Source: Pseudarthrobacter sp. NIBRBAC000502772 (GTDB lineage: Bacteria > Actinomycetota > Actinomycetes > Actinomycetales > Micrococcaceae). Taken from it: a stretch of 64,000 bases of DNA. The position numbers and the translations under genes were made by a program. Each line of letters opens with the position of its first letter. Within the stretch, counting starts at the first letter, position 1. Under the pieces are notes generated by a model. The model saw only the letters and a program-made list of their open reading frames with translations, ran no database searches and was not told the DNA's origin. Positions 1 through 9,913 of the stretch are shown here, piece after piece. The stretch is from contig NZ_CP041188.1 of the NCBI RefSeq assembly GCF_006517235.1, positions 2,914,001 to 2,978,000 on the forward strand. The letters run 5' to 3'.

Positions 1-893
<893 letters not shown>

Positions 894-903
894 GGTTAGA
901 CAC

Positions 904-2130
904 ATGACATTCCACACCCTCAACGAACTGATCGCTGAAGGTGTCCGCGGGCGGTACATTCTTGTCAGAAGTGACCTGAATGTGCCGCTCGACGGCTCTA
1001 CAGTGACTGACGACGGCCGCATCAAGGCCTCTCTGCCAGTACTGGGAAAGCTCACGGACGCCGGTGCCCGCGTGCTGGTAACAGCCCACCTCGGACGCCC
1101 CAAGGGCGCTCCGGAGGAAAAGTACTCCCTCCGGCCTGCCGTAGCGCGGCTCGCCGAACTTGCCGCCTTCAAGGTCTCGCTCGCGCAGGACACCGTGGGC
1201 AGCTCCGCTAAGGAACTCGCCGCCTCCCTTCAGGACGGTGAGGTCCTCGTCCTGGAAAACGTGCGCTTCGACGCCCGGGAGACCAGCAAGGACGACGCCG
1301 AACGCGGCGCCTTCGCGGACGAACTGGTGGCCCTGACCGGGGCCAACGGCGCCTACGTTGACGACGCCTTTGGTGCCGTGCACCGCAAGCACGCCAGTGT
1401 CTACGACGTCGCCACCCGGCTCCCGTCCTACCAGGGCGATCTTGTTCACGCCGAGGTGGAGGTCCTGCGGAAGCTGACAGCTGACACGCAGCGGCCCTAC
1501 GTGGTGGTGCTCGGCGGCTCCAAGGTCTCCGACAAGCTGGCGGTCATCGACAACCTCATCGGCAAGGCCGACACCATCCTGGTGGGCGGCGGCATGCTCT
1601 TCACGTTCCTGGCAGCAGAGGGCCACAGCGTGGCCGGCAGCCTCCTGGAAGAAGACCAGATCCCGGTTGTCCAGGACTACCTGAAACGCGCTGCCGGTGC
1701 CGGCACTGAATTCATTGTGCCCACCGACGTTGTGGTGGCCGGTAAGTTCGCGGCCGACGCTGACTACGAGACTGTCCCCGCGGACAGCATCGAAGGCAGC
1801 AGCTTCGGTGCCCAGGGCATCGGCCTGGACATTGGACCGGACTCTGCAGCCGCTTTTGCGGACCGCATCAAGGGCGCCAAAACGGTGTTCTGGAACGGGC
1901 CCATGGGCGTCTTTGAATTCGAAGCATTCTCCGGCGGAACCCGCGCCGTGGCCCAGGCCCTCACCGAGGTCGACGCGTTCACCGTGGTCGGCGGCGGCGA
2001 CTCCGCTGCCGCCGTGCGGACGCTCGGCTTCGCTGATGACCAGTTCGGTCACATTTCCACCGGCGGCGGCGCCAGCCTGGAATATCTCGAAGGCAAGGAA
2101 CTCCCGGGACTCAGCGTCCTGGACCGTTAG
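904..2130 (+). CDS. pgk: Phosphoglycerate kinase
   Basis: Transfers phosphate from 1,3-bisphosphoglycerate to ADP in glycolysis. The 408-residue product has the usual family length. Visible motifs are RSDLNVPLD near the N-terminus, [30 protein letters not shown] and the nucleotide-site GGGDSAAA. The ATG at 904 follows the gap stop by 10 bases; an upstream in-frame start at 811 would only add residues read out of frame through the end of gap, so it was rejected. It lies second in the gap-pgk-tpiA-secG operon and is followed by a large palindrome before tpiA. Confidence 0.97.
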   Translation: MTFHTLNELIAEGVRGRYILVRSDLNVPLDGSTVTDDGRIKASLPVLGKLTDAGARVLVTAHLGRPKGAPEEKYSLRPAVARLAELAAFKVSLAQDTVGSSAKELAASLQDGEVLVLENVRFDARETSKDDAERGAFADELVALTGANGAYVDDAFGAVHRKHASVYDVATRLPSYQGDLVHAEVEVLRKLTADTQRPYVVVLGGSKVSDKLAVIDNLIGKADTILVGGGMLFTFLAAEGHSVAGSLLEEDQIPVVQDYLKRAAGAGTEFIVPTDVVVAGKFAADADYETVPADSIEGSSFGAQGIGLDIGPDSAAAFADRIKGAKTVFWNGPMGVFEFEAFSGGTRAVAQALTEVDAFTVVGGGDSAAAVRTLGFADDQFGHISTGGGASLEYLEGKELPGLSVLDR

Positions 2131-2152
2131 GAACCTGGACTGCCAAGTCCTC

Positions 2153-2188
2153 CGGCCGGCAGGGTGCCCGCGGGCACCCTGCCGGCCG
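2153..2188. repeat. 36-bp perfect palindrome between pgk and tpiA
   Basis: Bases 2153-2170 are the exact reverse complement of 2171-2188, centred on CCCG/CGGG. In RNA this would be a very stable GC-rich hairpin. No T-run follows, so it does not look like an intrinsic terminator. It sits between the pgk stop and the tpiA GTG, where it could act in mRNA processing, stability or differential expression; that role is inferred. Confidence 0.9.
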
Positions 2189-2217
2189 CACACATATCAA
2201 GTACTTTTGGAGAACAC

Positions 2218-3033
2218 GTGACTACGTCAACGAACGGCGCTTTTGACCGCACGCCTCTCATTGCAGGCAACTGGAAGATGAACATGGACCATGTCCAGGG
2301 CATCACCCTCCTGCAAAAACTGGCCTGGACCCTGTCCGACGCCAAGCACGACTACAACCGGGTTGAGGTGGCCGTCTTCCCGCCATTCACCGACCTCCGC
2401 GGTGTGCAGACCCTCGTCCAGGGAGATGAACTGGACATAGCCTACGGCGGCCAGGACCTCTCCCAGTTCGACTCGGGCGCCTACACGGGCGACACCTCCG
2501 GCCAGTTCCTGAACAAGCTGGGCTGCCGCTACGTCCTGGTGGGGCACAGTGAACGCCGCACCATCCACCAGGAATCCGACGAAGTGCTCAACGCCAAGGT
2601 CAAGGCAGCGTTCAAGCACAGTGTCACTCCGGTCCTTTGCGTGGGGGAAGGCCTGGAAATCCGCCAGGCCGGCACGCATGTCGAGCACACGCTGACACAG
2701 CTCCGGGCGAACGTCGCCGGTTTGACGGCCGAGCAGGCGGCAGAGCTTGTGGTGGCCTACGAGCCCGTTTGGGCCATCGGCACCGGTGAAGTGGCCGGGC
2801 CGGAGGACGCCCAGGAAATGTGCGCCGCCATCCGCGCGGAACTGGCCACGCTCTTCGGCGATGACGTTGCGGCGAAGATCCGTCTGCTCTACGGCGGCTC
2901 GGTCAAGGCCAATAATGTCGCCGCGATCCTGAAGGAACGCGACGTCGACGGCGTGTTGGTCGGCGGGGCAAGCCTCGATCCCGCGGAGTTTGCTAATATT
3001 GTCAGGTTCGAGAGTCACCTGGTGACGGACTAG
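2218..3033 (+). CDS. tpiA: Triose-phosphate isomerase
   Basis: Interconverts dihydroxyacetone phosphate and glyceraldehyde-3-phosphate. The 271-residue product shows GNWKMN (substrate Lys), GHSERR (catalytic His), [11 protein letters not shown] (catalytic Glu) and the phosphate-binding YGGSVKANN. The GTG at 2218 is preceded by GGAGAA at a suitable distance and lies after the 36-bp palindrome. The frame stays open upstream to 2164, but that would place the start inside the palindrome. Third gene of the gap-pgk-tpiA-secG operon. Confidence 0.96.
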   Translation: MTTSTNGAFDRTPLIAGNWKMNMDHVQGITLLQKLAWTLSDAKHDYNRVEVAVFPPFTDLRGVQTLVQGDELDIAYGGQDLSQFDSGAYTGDTSGQFLNKLGCRYVLVGHSERRTIHQESDEVLNAKVKAAFKHSVTPVLCVGEGLEIRQAGTHVEHTLTQLRANVAGLTAEQAAELVVAYEPVWAIGTGEVAGPEDAQEMCAAIRAELATLFGDDVAAKIRLLYGGSVKANNVAAILKERDVDGVLVGGASLDPAEFANIVRFESHLVTD

Positions 3034-3084
3034 TCCGTCACTCAGCTCCAGGCTCCCGCAATTCCAATCTTCTGAAAGGCCGTC

Positions 3085-3342
3085 GTGGACGTTCTTCATG
3101 TCATTCTGCAGATTCTCCTGGGCATCACCAGCCTTCTGCTGACCTTGCTTATCCTCCTCCACAAGGGCCGGGGTGGCGGGCTGTCGGACATGTTCGGCGG
3201 CGGTATGAGTTCCGGCCTCAGCTCCTCCGGCGTGGCCGAGCGGAACCTGAACAGGTTCACGGTCATTCTGGGCGTTACCTGGGGCGTCGTGATCATCGCC
3301 CTTGGCCTGGTCATGCGCTTCAGCGGTGCAGGGGACTCATAG
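3085..3342 (+). CDS. secG: Preprotein translocase subunit SecG
   Basis: Small accessory subunit of the SecYEG protein-export channel. The 85-residue product has two hydrophobic helices (about residues 3-20 and 54-77) separated by a Gly/Ser-rich loop containing GGGLSDMFGGG, which is typical of SecG. The start is GTG after GAAAGG. The gene follows tpiA by about 50 bases, an arrangement also found in other actinobacteria, and is the last gene before a strong terminator. Confidence 0.93.
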   Translation: MDVLHVILQILLGITSLLLTLLILLHKGRGGGLSDMFGGGMSSGLSSSGVAERNLNRFTVILGVTWGVVIIALGLVMRFSGAGDS

Positions 3343-3393
3343 CTCCTGCAACTGATCGTCGCCCGGCACTGCCGCGATGGGGATCTCCGAACT

Positions 3394-3433
3394 AAACTGT
3401 GGCTGTTGGCTTCCAACAGCCACAGTTTTTGTT
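3394..3433 (+). terminator. Intrinsic terminator after the gap-pgk-tpiA-secG operon
   Basis: A 16-bp perfect stem (3394-3409 paired with 3413-3428) has a 3-nt loop and runs into TTTTTGTTT. This is a textbook Rho-independent terminator. It ends only 20 bases before the rbpA start codon, so it may also act as an attenuator of rbpA. Confidence 0.9.
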
Positions 3434-3452
3434 TAAGCAGCCAGGAGTCCCG

Positions 3453-3848
3453 ATGGTACATAGTGCGTCAGCGTTCCGCGGCACCCGGGTGGGTGTCACA
3501 GAAGGATCCGGTCCCAAGAACCAGTCAGAAGCGGCCTCGGGCGAGAGGGTGCCCCGTATCAGGGTTTCCTTTTGGTGCGCCAAGGGGCATGAGACCCAGC
3601 TTGTTTTCCTGCGGTTGCCGGAGGAGCAGCTTCCCACGGTCTGGGACTGCCGGCGCTGCGGGGCTCCGGCATCACGGGACGGCAAGGAAGCCGACCTGCC
3701 GGACCCGCTGGACGAAGGCTTCAAGAGCCACCTTGAATACGTTAAAGAACGACGCTCCGACCAGGACGCCGAAGCTGTCCTGGCCGGAGCGCTGGAAAAG
3801 CTACGCGCCGGCGGCGTCCTTCCGGACGAGCTGCTGCGGGACACGTGA
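3453..3848 (+). CDS. rbpA: RNA polymerase-binding protein RbpA
   Basis: Actinobacterial transcription factor that binds the principal sigma factor and stabilises the open complex. The 131-residue product has the expected length and layout: a basic N-terminal tail, a central barrel with possible zinc ligands C42, H46, C66 and C69, and a C-terminal sigma-interaction region starting near the LPDPLDEGF stretch. The ATG at 3453 has an AGGAG site; longer frames from 3399 would start inside the terminator hairpin. The 3' end overlaps the convergent pgl gene by 48 bases. Confidence 0.95.
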   Translation: MVHSASAFRGTRVGVTEGSGPKNQSEAASGERVPRIRVSFWCAKGHETQLVFLRLPEEQLPTVWDCRRCGAPASRDGKEADLPDPLDEGFKSHLEYVKERRSDQDAEAVLAGALEKLRAGGVLPDELLRDT

Positions 3849-4619
3849 CGCTGCGTTTTCGTCGATGAGCCACAGCGTGCGGGAGGTTCCCCGCGGGCCG
3901 GCCGCCGGTACCTGTACCGGGTTGGCGCCAGCCAGGGCCAGGCCCACCGCGCCGGCCTTGTCCTCGCCGGCCACTACCATCCAGACCTCGGCAGCAGTGT
4001 TTATGGCGGGAAGCGTGAGCGAAATCCGCTGGGGCGGCGGCTTGGGGGAATTGCGGACGCCCACCACTGTCCGCTCCTTCTCCCGGATTCCGCCCTGCTC
4101 CGGGAAGAGCGAGGCAATGTGGGCGTCCGGGCCAACGCCCAGCAGCACAACGTCCAGCCGCGGCAGTACTCCCGGTTCGTCCGGACGGTCATCGGACATG
4201 TCGGCAGCGTGTTCGGCCTGGGCTGCTTCCCGGAGCCTGCGCGCGTAGTCCGCGGCGGCTTCTTCGGGCGTGTCGAAGTCATCCGAGGAGGCAGGCTGGT
4301 TGATCCTTGCAGGATCAACCGGAATGCTCGACAGGAGTGCAGCAAACGCCTGCCTCGTGTTCCGGTCGGGATGGTCCGCGGCAACAAAGCGCTCGTCACC
4401 CCACCAAAAGTTCACCTTGGACCAGTCCACGGCCGGCGCTGCCGGAGAATCCGCAACAGCCTTCAGCGTTCCGATGCCGACTGTGCCGCCGGTCAGCACC
4501 ACCGTGGCCTCACCGTGCTTGTCCTGCACATCCACCAGCTTGGTGATCAGGCGGGCCGCAATGGCGGCCATCAGGACGGACGAATCAGGATGGATGCTAA
4601 CTCTTGGCTCAACGCTCAC
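3801..4619 (-). CDS. pgl: 6-phosphogluconolactonase
   Basis: Hydrolyses 6-phosphogluconolactone in the oxidative pentose phosphate pathway (DevB/Pgl family). The 272-residue product shows the family motifs LTGGTVG, WGDERFV and GVGPDAHIASLFP. It starts at GTG and overlaps the 3' end of opcA by 11 bases, indicating translational coupling. It is the last gene of tkt-tal-pgi-zwf-opcA-pgl. Its 3' end overlaps rbpA tail to tail. Confidence 0.94.
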   Translation of the reverse strand: MSVEPRVSIHPDSSVLMAAIAARLITKLVDVQDKHGEATVVLTGGTVGIGTLKAVADSPAAPAVDWSKVNFWWGDERFVAADHPDRNTRQAFAALLSSIPVDPARINQPASSDDFDTPEEAAADYARRLREAAQAEHAADMSDDRPDEPGVLPRLDVVLLGVGPDAHIASLFPEQGGIREKERTVVGVRNSPKPPPQRISLTLPAINTAAEVWMVVAGEDKAGAVGLALAGANPVQVPAAGPRGTSRTLWLIDENAASRVPQQLVRKDAAGA

Positions 4620-5550
4620 TGGGTCGGACGCTCCTTAGATTGGTACGTGGCAGTCCAATAGTAATCACTTCGCCGAACACTTCGTCGGGGTCGAGGCGGC
4701 GGAGTTCTTCGGCGAGGCAGTCTTTGAGGCTGCGGCGTGGCAGGGAGATGCGCTGGGCGGGCTGTCCGGGCTGGGTCAGTTCCGCGACGGAGAGTCCGGG
4801 GCGGAAGAGCTGCACGTCGCCGCTGTGGCGGGTGAGCCTGACGCGGCGGATGCCGGTGCCGGCGGGGTCCGCAACGATGGTCACGGGCGCGTCCAGGGCC
4901 AGGGTCAGCCAGGCCGCGAGCAGGATCGTGGACGGGGAGTCGGAGGCGCCTTCGACGGCCACGGCGGTGACGGGCGAGGAGTCCACCTGGTCCAGGACCG
5001 CCGCGAGCTGGATCCGCCAGTTGGTGAGCCGGGTCCAGGCGAGGTCGGTGTCCCCGGCCTTGTACGTGGCCCGGATGTTCTCCAGCGCCATTTGAGGGTC
5101 CGCTTCGTTCGCGGAGTCGGTGATCCGGCGGTGCGCGATCCGGCCCACGGAGGTTTCGCAGGCGTTCTCCGGTGCCCCGTGCGGCCACCAGGCCACGATC
5201 GGTGCGTCCGGCAGGAGCAGGGCCGCGACCAGGGATTCGCTTTCGTGGGCGAGCTCGCCGTAGCCGCGGAGCACGATGACCTCGGACGCGCCGGCGTCAC
5301 CGCCGACCCTGATCTGCGCGTCGAGCCGGTTCGGGGCCTGGGCTCCGGCGTCGGCGAGGACGATGATCCGGCAGGGGTGTTCGCGGCTGGCCTCGTTCGC
5401 GGCCTCGATCGCTTCTTCCTCGAGACCGGAGCGGGTCACGACCACCAGGGTCAGGACCCGGCCCAGGGCAATCACGCCGCCCTGCTCACGCAGGGCGGTG
5501 ATCTTCTTGGAGATCTTCGAGGTGGTGGTGTCCGGCAAATCTACAATCAT
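4609..5550 (-). CDS. opcA: Glucose-6-phosphate dehydrogenase assembly protein OpcA
   Basis: OpcA is needed for assembly and activity of glucose-6-phosphate dehydrogenase in cyanobacteria and actinobacteria. The 313-residue product has the family length, begins MIVDLPDTTTSKISKKI, and contains the conserved region around APIVAWWPHGAP. It overlaps zwf by 4 bases (ATGA) and pgl by 11 bases, which matches its role as a partner of Zwf. No catalytic motif is expected. Confidence 0.94.
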   Translation of the reverse strand: MIVDLPDTTTSKISKKITALREQGGVIALGRVLTLVVVTRSGLEEEAIEAANEASREHPCRIIVLADAGAQAPNRLDAQIRVGGDAGASEVIVLRGYGELAHESESLVAALLLPDAPIVAWWPHGAPENACETSVGRIAHRRITDSANEADPQMALENIRATYKAGDTDLAWTRLTNWRIQLAAVLDQVDSSPVTAVAVEGASDSPSTILLAAWLTLALDAPVTIVADPAGTGIRRVRLTRHSGDVQLFRPGLSVAELTQPGQPAQRISLPRRSLKDCLAEELRRLDPDEVFGEVITIGLPRTNLRSVRPSER

Positions 5551-7118
5551 GGCCTTCTCCAGGTTCGTCCGTCGCGGGCCAGCAGTTCATCCGCCGAGGC
5601 AGGGCCCCAGGACCCCGGGGCGTAGGGCTCCGGCTGCTCTTTCAGCCCGGCCCAGTAGTCTTCAAAGGGGTCCAGGATCTTCCAGGACAGCTCCACTTCC
5701 GCGTGCCGGGGGAACAGCGGCGGCTCGCCGAGCAGCACATCGAGGATGAGCCGTTCGTAGGCTTCGGGGCTGGACTCGGTGAAGGAGTGCCCGTAGCCGA
5801 AGTCCATGGTCACGTCGCGGACTTCCATCTGCGTTCCCGGGACCTTGGACCCGAACCGGATGGTCGCACCCTCGTCGGGCTGGACCCGGATCACCACGGC
5901 GTTCTGGCCGAAGTCATCTTCGCCATGGTCACGGAAGAGCAGGTTCGGGGCGCGTTTGAACACCACCGCGATCTCCGTCACCCGGCGGCCCAGGCGCTTG
6001 CCCGCCCGGAGGTAGAACGGCACACCGGACCAGCGCCGGGTGTGGATGTCCACCCGGATCGCCGCGAACGTCTCGGTGGTCGAATCCGCGGGGATGCCGT
6101 CTTCCTGCAGGTAGCCCTGGACCTGTTCCCCGCCCTGCCAGCCGCCCGCGAACTGCCCGCGCGCCGAATGGGTGGAGAGGTCATCCGGGAGCTTGACCGC
6201 GGCGAGGACCTTTTCCTTCTCCGCCCGCAGGTCATCGGCGTTGAAGGAAATGGGCTCCTCCATCGCAGTCAACGCCAGCAGCTGGAGCAGGTGGTTCTGG
6301 ATGACGTCGCGGGCCGCGCCCACACCGTCGTAGTAGCCGGCCCGGCCCCCGGTGCCGATGTCCTCTGCCATCGTGATCTGGACGTGGTCCACATAGTTCG
6401 CGTTCCACAGCGGCTCAAACAGCTGGTTCGCGAAGCGCAGCGCCAGGATGTTCTGCACCGTCTCCTTGCCCAGGTAGTGGTCGATCCGGAACACCGCATC
6501 CGGCGGGAACACCGACTCCACAATCTCGTTCAGCGCCCGGGCCGACTCGAGGTCGTGCCCGAACGGCTTCTCGATGACCACCCGGCGCCACTTGTCGCCG
6601 TCGGCCTGCGCCAGGCCGTGCTTGGAGAGCTGCCGGCAGACCTGTTCGAACGCCTTCGGCGGGATCGAGAGGTAGAACGCATGATTGCCGCGTGTCCCGC
6701 GCTGCTCATCGAGCTCAGCGATCGTGTCACCCAACCGCTCAAACGAATCATCGTCGTCGAACTCGCCCTGGACAAAACGGATACCCTCGGCGAGCTGGTT
6801 CCAGACCGCCTCGTCAAACGGCGTCCGCGAGTACGCCTTCACCGAGGCCTTCACCTCGGCGGCGAATTCCTCGTGCTTCCACGGACGGCGGCCGAAACCC
6901 ACCAACGCGAAACTCGGCGGCAGCAGCCCCCGGTTCGCGAGGTCATACACGGCCGGCATGAGCTTCTTACGGGCAAGGTCGCCGGTCACCCCGAAGAGCA
7001 CCAACGACGACGGACCGGCAATCCGGTTCAGGCGGCGATCGCGGGGATCCCGGAGCGGATTACGCCCTGGTCGTCCGGAACGCGTCGCGGAATTCCTGCC
7101 GTTTTCAGTTTCTGGCAT
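5547..7118 (-). CDS. zwf: Glucose-6-phosphate 1-dehydrogenase
   Basis: First enzyme of the oxidative pentose phosphate pathway, making NADPH and 6-phosphogluconolactone. The 523-residue product has the Rossmann motif GVTGDLARKK and the active-site motif RIDHYLGKE, both intact. An Arg-rich N-terminal tail of about 30 residues precedes the core, as in other actinobacterial Zwf proteins. It lies 15 bases after pgi and overlaps opcA by 4 bases. Confidence 0.97.
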   Translation of the reverse strand: MPETENGRNSATRSGRPGRNPLRDPRDRRLNRIAGPSSLVLFGVTGDLARKKLMPAVYDLANRGLLPPSFALVGFGRRPWKHEEFAAEVKASVKAYSRTPFDEAVWNQLAEGIRFVQGEFDDDDSFERLGDTIAELDEQRGTRGNHAFYLSIPPKAFEQVCRQLSKHGLAQADGDKWRRVVIEKPFGHDLESARALNEIVESVFPPDAVFRIDHYLGKETVQNILALRFANQLFEPLWNANYVDHVQITMAEDIGTGGRAGYYDGVGAARDVIQNHLLQLLALTAMEEPISFNADDLRAEKEKVLAAVKLPDDLSTHSARGQFAGGWQGGEQVQGYLQEDGIPADSTTETFAAIRVDIHTRRWSGVPFYLRAGKRLGRRVTEIAVVFKRAPNLLFRDHGEDDFGQNAVVIRVQPDEGATIRFGSKVPGTQMEVRDVTMDFGYGHSFTESSPEAYERLILDVLLGEPPLFPRHAEVELSWKILDPFEDYWAGLKEQPEPYAPGSWGPASADELLARDGRTWRRP

Positions 7119-7133
7119 GTCTGCTGTTGAGCC

Positions 7134-8768
7134 TTAGTTTTCGGTGACGGAAGCTGACCGGGCTGCGAGTGCTGCAATGATCTCCTGCAGCTGTGCAACT
7201 CCGGCGGCGCGGTCGGTCAGGTGCAGTCGCAGGACAGGGCGGCCATGGCCGGCCAGGACCTGGGCGTCGCCCGCGGCCTGGGCGGAAATCAGTTCCCCGA
7301 ACGTGAACGGACGGTCCGGGATGGCCAGGTCTTCCGCAGGCGCGGCCGTGACCTGGAGGAACACTCCGATGGCGGGTCCGCCCTTGTGGAACTGCCCGGT
7401 GGAGTGGAGGAACCGCGGGCCCCATCCAAACGTGACGGGACGGCCGCTGACGCCGGCAAGCGGGTCGCGGATGCCTTCCAGCTCTGCGAAGGCCAGCCGG
7501 TCAAAGTAGGCATGGACGCTGAGGTAGCTGTCGTCGTCGAGCGTACCAAGGAGGGCGCCGATGGCTTCCTCCGCCGTGGCTGCCCCACGGAGCCAGTCAC
7601 CGCCGCGGACTTCGATGGCGCCGTCCACGAAGGCGGCAGGGGTCGGTTCGGGCTGGGCGTCCAGCAGGCCGCGGGCGGCAACCTTGGCTGCCTCCACGTC
7701 CGGCTGGTCATACGGGTTGATGCCCAGGAGGCGTCCGGCCACGGCAGTGGCGAACTCCCACACCATCATCTGGGTGGCCAGGCCACCCGCGATGGCTACC
7801 TCATTGTCACCGAGTTCGACGTCGGCATCCGCGGCTACCAGCCGCACCACCAGGACGTCGGCGGCGCCGGAGGTGACCTCCGGCGACGTGGGACCGGCAA
7901 CAACCGGCAGGACACCGGTACCGAGCTTGCCCGTGGATTCGGCGATGAGCTGTTCGGCCCAGTCCGCGAAGCCCACAATGCCTGAGCCGTCCTCGGCGAT
8001 GACAATCTTGTTGCGCAGCGGGTTGGTTCCGCCCAGGGCTGTCCCGAGGGCCAGGCCGATGTTCTCGGCGGCGTCCTCGTTCAGGATCTCGGCGGCTTCC
8101 TCGGCCTCATCCAGGAAGGCCTGGATATCCACACCGGCCAGGCCCGAGGGGACCAGCCCGAATGCGGTGAGGGCCGAGTAGCGGCCGCCAACATTCGGAT
8201 CGGCGTTGAAGACGGCGCGGTAGCCGGCCTCACGCGATGCCTTATCCAGCGGGGAACCGGGATCGGTGACGATGATGATCCGGCTCTTCGCATCGATGCC
8301 GGCCTCGGTGAAGGCGTGCTCGAAGATCCGGCGCTGGGAGTCGGTCTCCAGGGTTGAACCGGACTTGGACGAAACCACAATCGCGGTTTCGGCCAGCCGG
8401 TCTGCGAGGGCAGCACGGACCTGGTCGGGGTCGGTGCTGTCCAGCACTGTCAGCTCGACGCCAGCGGTGCCGGCGATGACCTCGGGAGCCAGCGAAGATC
8501 CGCCCATGCCGCAAAGCACGATGCGGGTCACGCCGTCAGCCTTGAGGGCATCACGGAGCTCGAGGATGCCGGCCACAAGGGCCTGGGAGACGGTGGGCGC
8601 CTCCACCCAACCGAGGCGGACAGCGGACTCGGCCTCGGCGTCGGGACCCCACAGGGTGTGGTCCTTGGCGAAGATCCGGGTGGCGATGCGGTCCGCCACG
8701 AGGGCGGGCAGGTGCTGCTCGAGTGCCTGCTGCGCGGCACCGGTGGCGTCGTAGCTGAGAGTGCTCAT
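7134..8768 (-). CDS. pgi: Glucose-6-phosphate isomerase
   Basis: Interconverts glucose-6-phosphate and fructose-6-phosphate. The 544-residue product contains CGMGGSSLAPEV, the sugar-phosphate-binding SSKSGSTLET and C-terminal SIS-like segments. It resembles the branch of isomerases that elsewhere occurs fused behind transaldolase. It begins 6 bases after the tal stop, so translation is probably coupled. It sits between tal and zwf at the branch between glycolysis and the pentose phosphate pathway. Confidence 0.93.
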   Translation of the reverse strand: MSTLSYDATGAAQQALEQHLPALVADRIATRIFAKDHTLWGPDAEAESAVRLGWVEAPTVSQALVAGILELRDALKADGVTRIVLCGMGGSSLAPEVIAGTAGVELTVLDSTDPDQVRAALADRLAETAIVVSSKSGSTLETDSQRRIFEHAFTEAGIDAKSRIIIVTDPGSPLDKASREAGYRAVFNADPNVGGRYSALTAFGLVPSGLAGVDIQAFLDEAEEAAEILNEDAAENIGLALGTALGGTNPLRNKIVIAEDGSGIVGFADWAEQLIAESTGKLGTGVLPVVAGPTSPEVTSGAADVLVVRLVAADADVELGDNEVAIAGGLATQMMVWEFATAVAGRLLGINPYDQPDVEAAKVAARGLLDAQPEPTPAAFVDGAIEVRGGDWLRGAATAEEAIGALLGTLDDDSYLSVHAYFDRLAFAELEGIRDPLAGVSGRPVTFGWGPRFLHSTGQFHKGGPAIGVFLQVTAAPAEDLAIPDRPFTFGELISAQAAGDAQVLAGHGRPVLRLHLTDRAAGVAQLQEIIAALAARSASVTEN

Positions 8769-8774
8769 AGTGGG

Positions 8775-9890
8775 TTAGGAGGCCTTCCGTGCAGCGGCAA
8801 GGGCACCTTCGACGTCGCCCAGGAGTTCCTTCCAGCTGGCCACGAACTTGTCCAGGCCTTCGGATTCGAGGAGGGCGACAACCTCGTTGTAGGAGATGCC
8901 CAGCGCGTCCAGCGCGTCCAGCGTGGCGTTGGCCTCGGTGTACGTGCCGGAGACGGTGTCGCCGGTGACGACGCCGTGGTCGAACGTGGCATCCAGGGTC
9001 TTCTCCGGCATGGTGTTCACGACGCCGTGCGCGGCCAGTTCGGTCACGTACAGGGTGTCCGGGTAGGCCGGGTCCTTGACGCCGGTGGAGGCCCACAGCG
9101 GACGCTGGGGGAGCGCGCCGGCTTCAGCCAGAAGTGCCCAGCGCTCGGTGGCGAAGAGCTCCTCGTAGACCTGGTACGCCAGGCGTGCGTTGGCCACGCC
9201 TGCCTTGCCCTTGAGTGCCTTGGCCTCGTCGGTGCCGATGGCGTCAAGGCGCTTGTCGATTTCGGAGTCCACGCGGGACACGAAGAACGACGCGACGGAG
9301 TGGATCTTGGACAGGTCGTGGCCGTTGTCCTTGGCCTGCTCAAGGCCGGACTGGAAGGCATTGATGACGGCGCGGTAGCGCTCGAGCGAGAAGATCAGGG
9401 TCACGTTGACGCTGATGCCCTCGGCCAGCGTCGCGGTGATCGCTTCGAGGCCTTCAAGGGTTGCCGGGATCTTGATGTGGACGTTGTCCTTGTTGACCTT
9501 CTTGTACAGGTGCTTGGCTTCGGCAATGGTGCCGGCCGTGTCCCAGGCAAGGCGCGGGTCAACTTCGATGGACACGCGGCCGTCAACACCGTTGGTGGCT
9601 GCTGCCACCGGTGCGAAGAGGTCGCAGGCGTCGGCGACGTCGGTGGTGGTGATTTCGAAGATGGTCTCCTCGACGCTGGCGCCGGCTGCTGCCTGCGCCG
9701 CGATGATGGCGTCGTAGTCCGTGCCGGCCGTGATGGCCGCGTGGAAGATCGACGGGTTGGTGGTCACACCAACAACGTTCTTCTCTTCGATCAGCTTCTG
9801 CAGCGTGCCGGTCTCAAGGCGGCTGCGGGAAAGGTCATCGAGCCAGATGGATACTCCGGCGTCGGAGAGCTGCTGTGTAGGGGTAGTCAT
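8775..9890 (-). CDS. tal: Transaldolase
   Basis: Transfers a dihydroxyacetone unit between sugar phosphates in the non-oxidative pentose phosphate pathway. The 371-residue product has the long actinobacterial form; the Schiff-base Lys is in HIKIPAT, and SIWLDDLSR marks the N-terminus. The ATG at 9890 has an AGGAG site 8 bases upstream. The frame is open further, but that extension is read through tkt and was rejected. It is 23 bases downstream of tkt and 6 bases upstream of pgi. Confidence 0.96.
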   Translation of the reverse strand: MTTPTQQLSDAGVSIWLDDLSRSRLETGTLQKLIEEKNVVGVTTNPSIFHAAITAGTDYDAIIAAQAAAGASVEETIFEITTTDVADACDLFAPVAAATNGVDGRVSIEVDPRLAWDTAGTIAEAKHLYKKVNKDNVHIKIPATLEGLEAITATLAEGISVNVTLIFSLERYRAVINAFQSGLEQAKDNGHDLSKIHSVASFFVSRVDSEIDKRLDAIGTDEAKALKGKAGVANARLAYQVYEELFATERWALLAEAGALPQRPLWASTGVKDPAYPDTLYVTELAAHGVVNTMPEKTLDATFDHGVVTGDTVSGTYTEANATLDALDALGISYNEVVALLESEGLDKFVASWKELLGDVEGALAAARKAS

Positions 9891-9913
9891 GGTGATATCT
9901 CCTAAAATCTGGT

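Noticed and set aside
5703..7130. A 475-codon plus-strand frame opposite zwf
   Set aside because: Antisense shadow of zwf without any family similarity.
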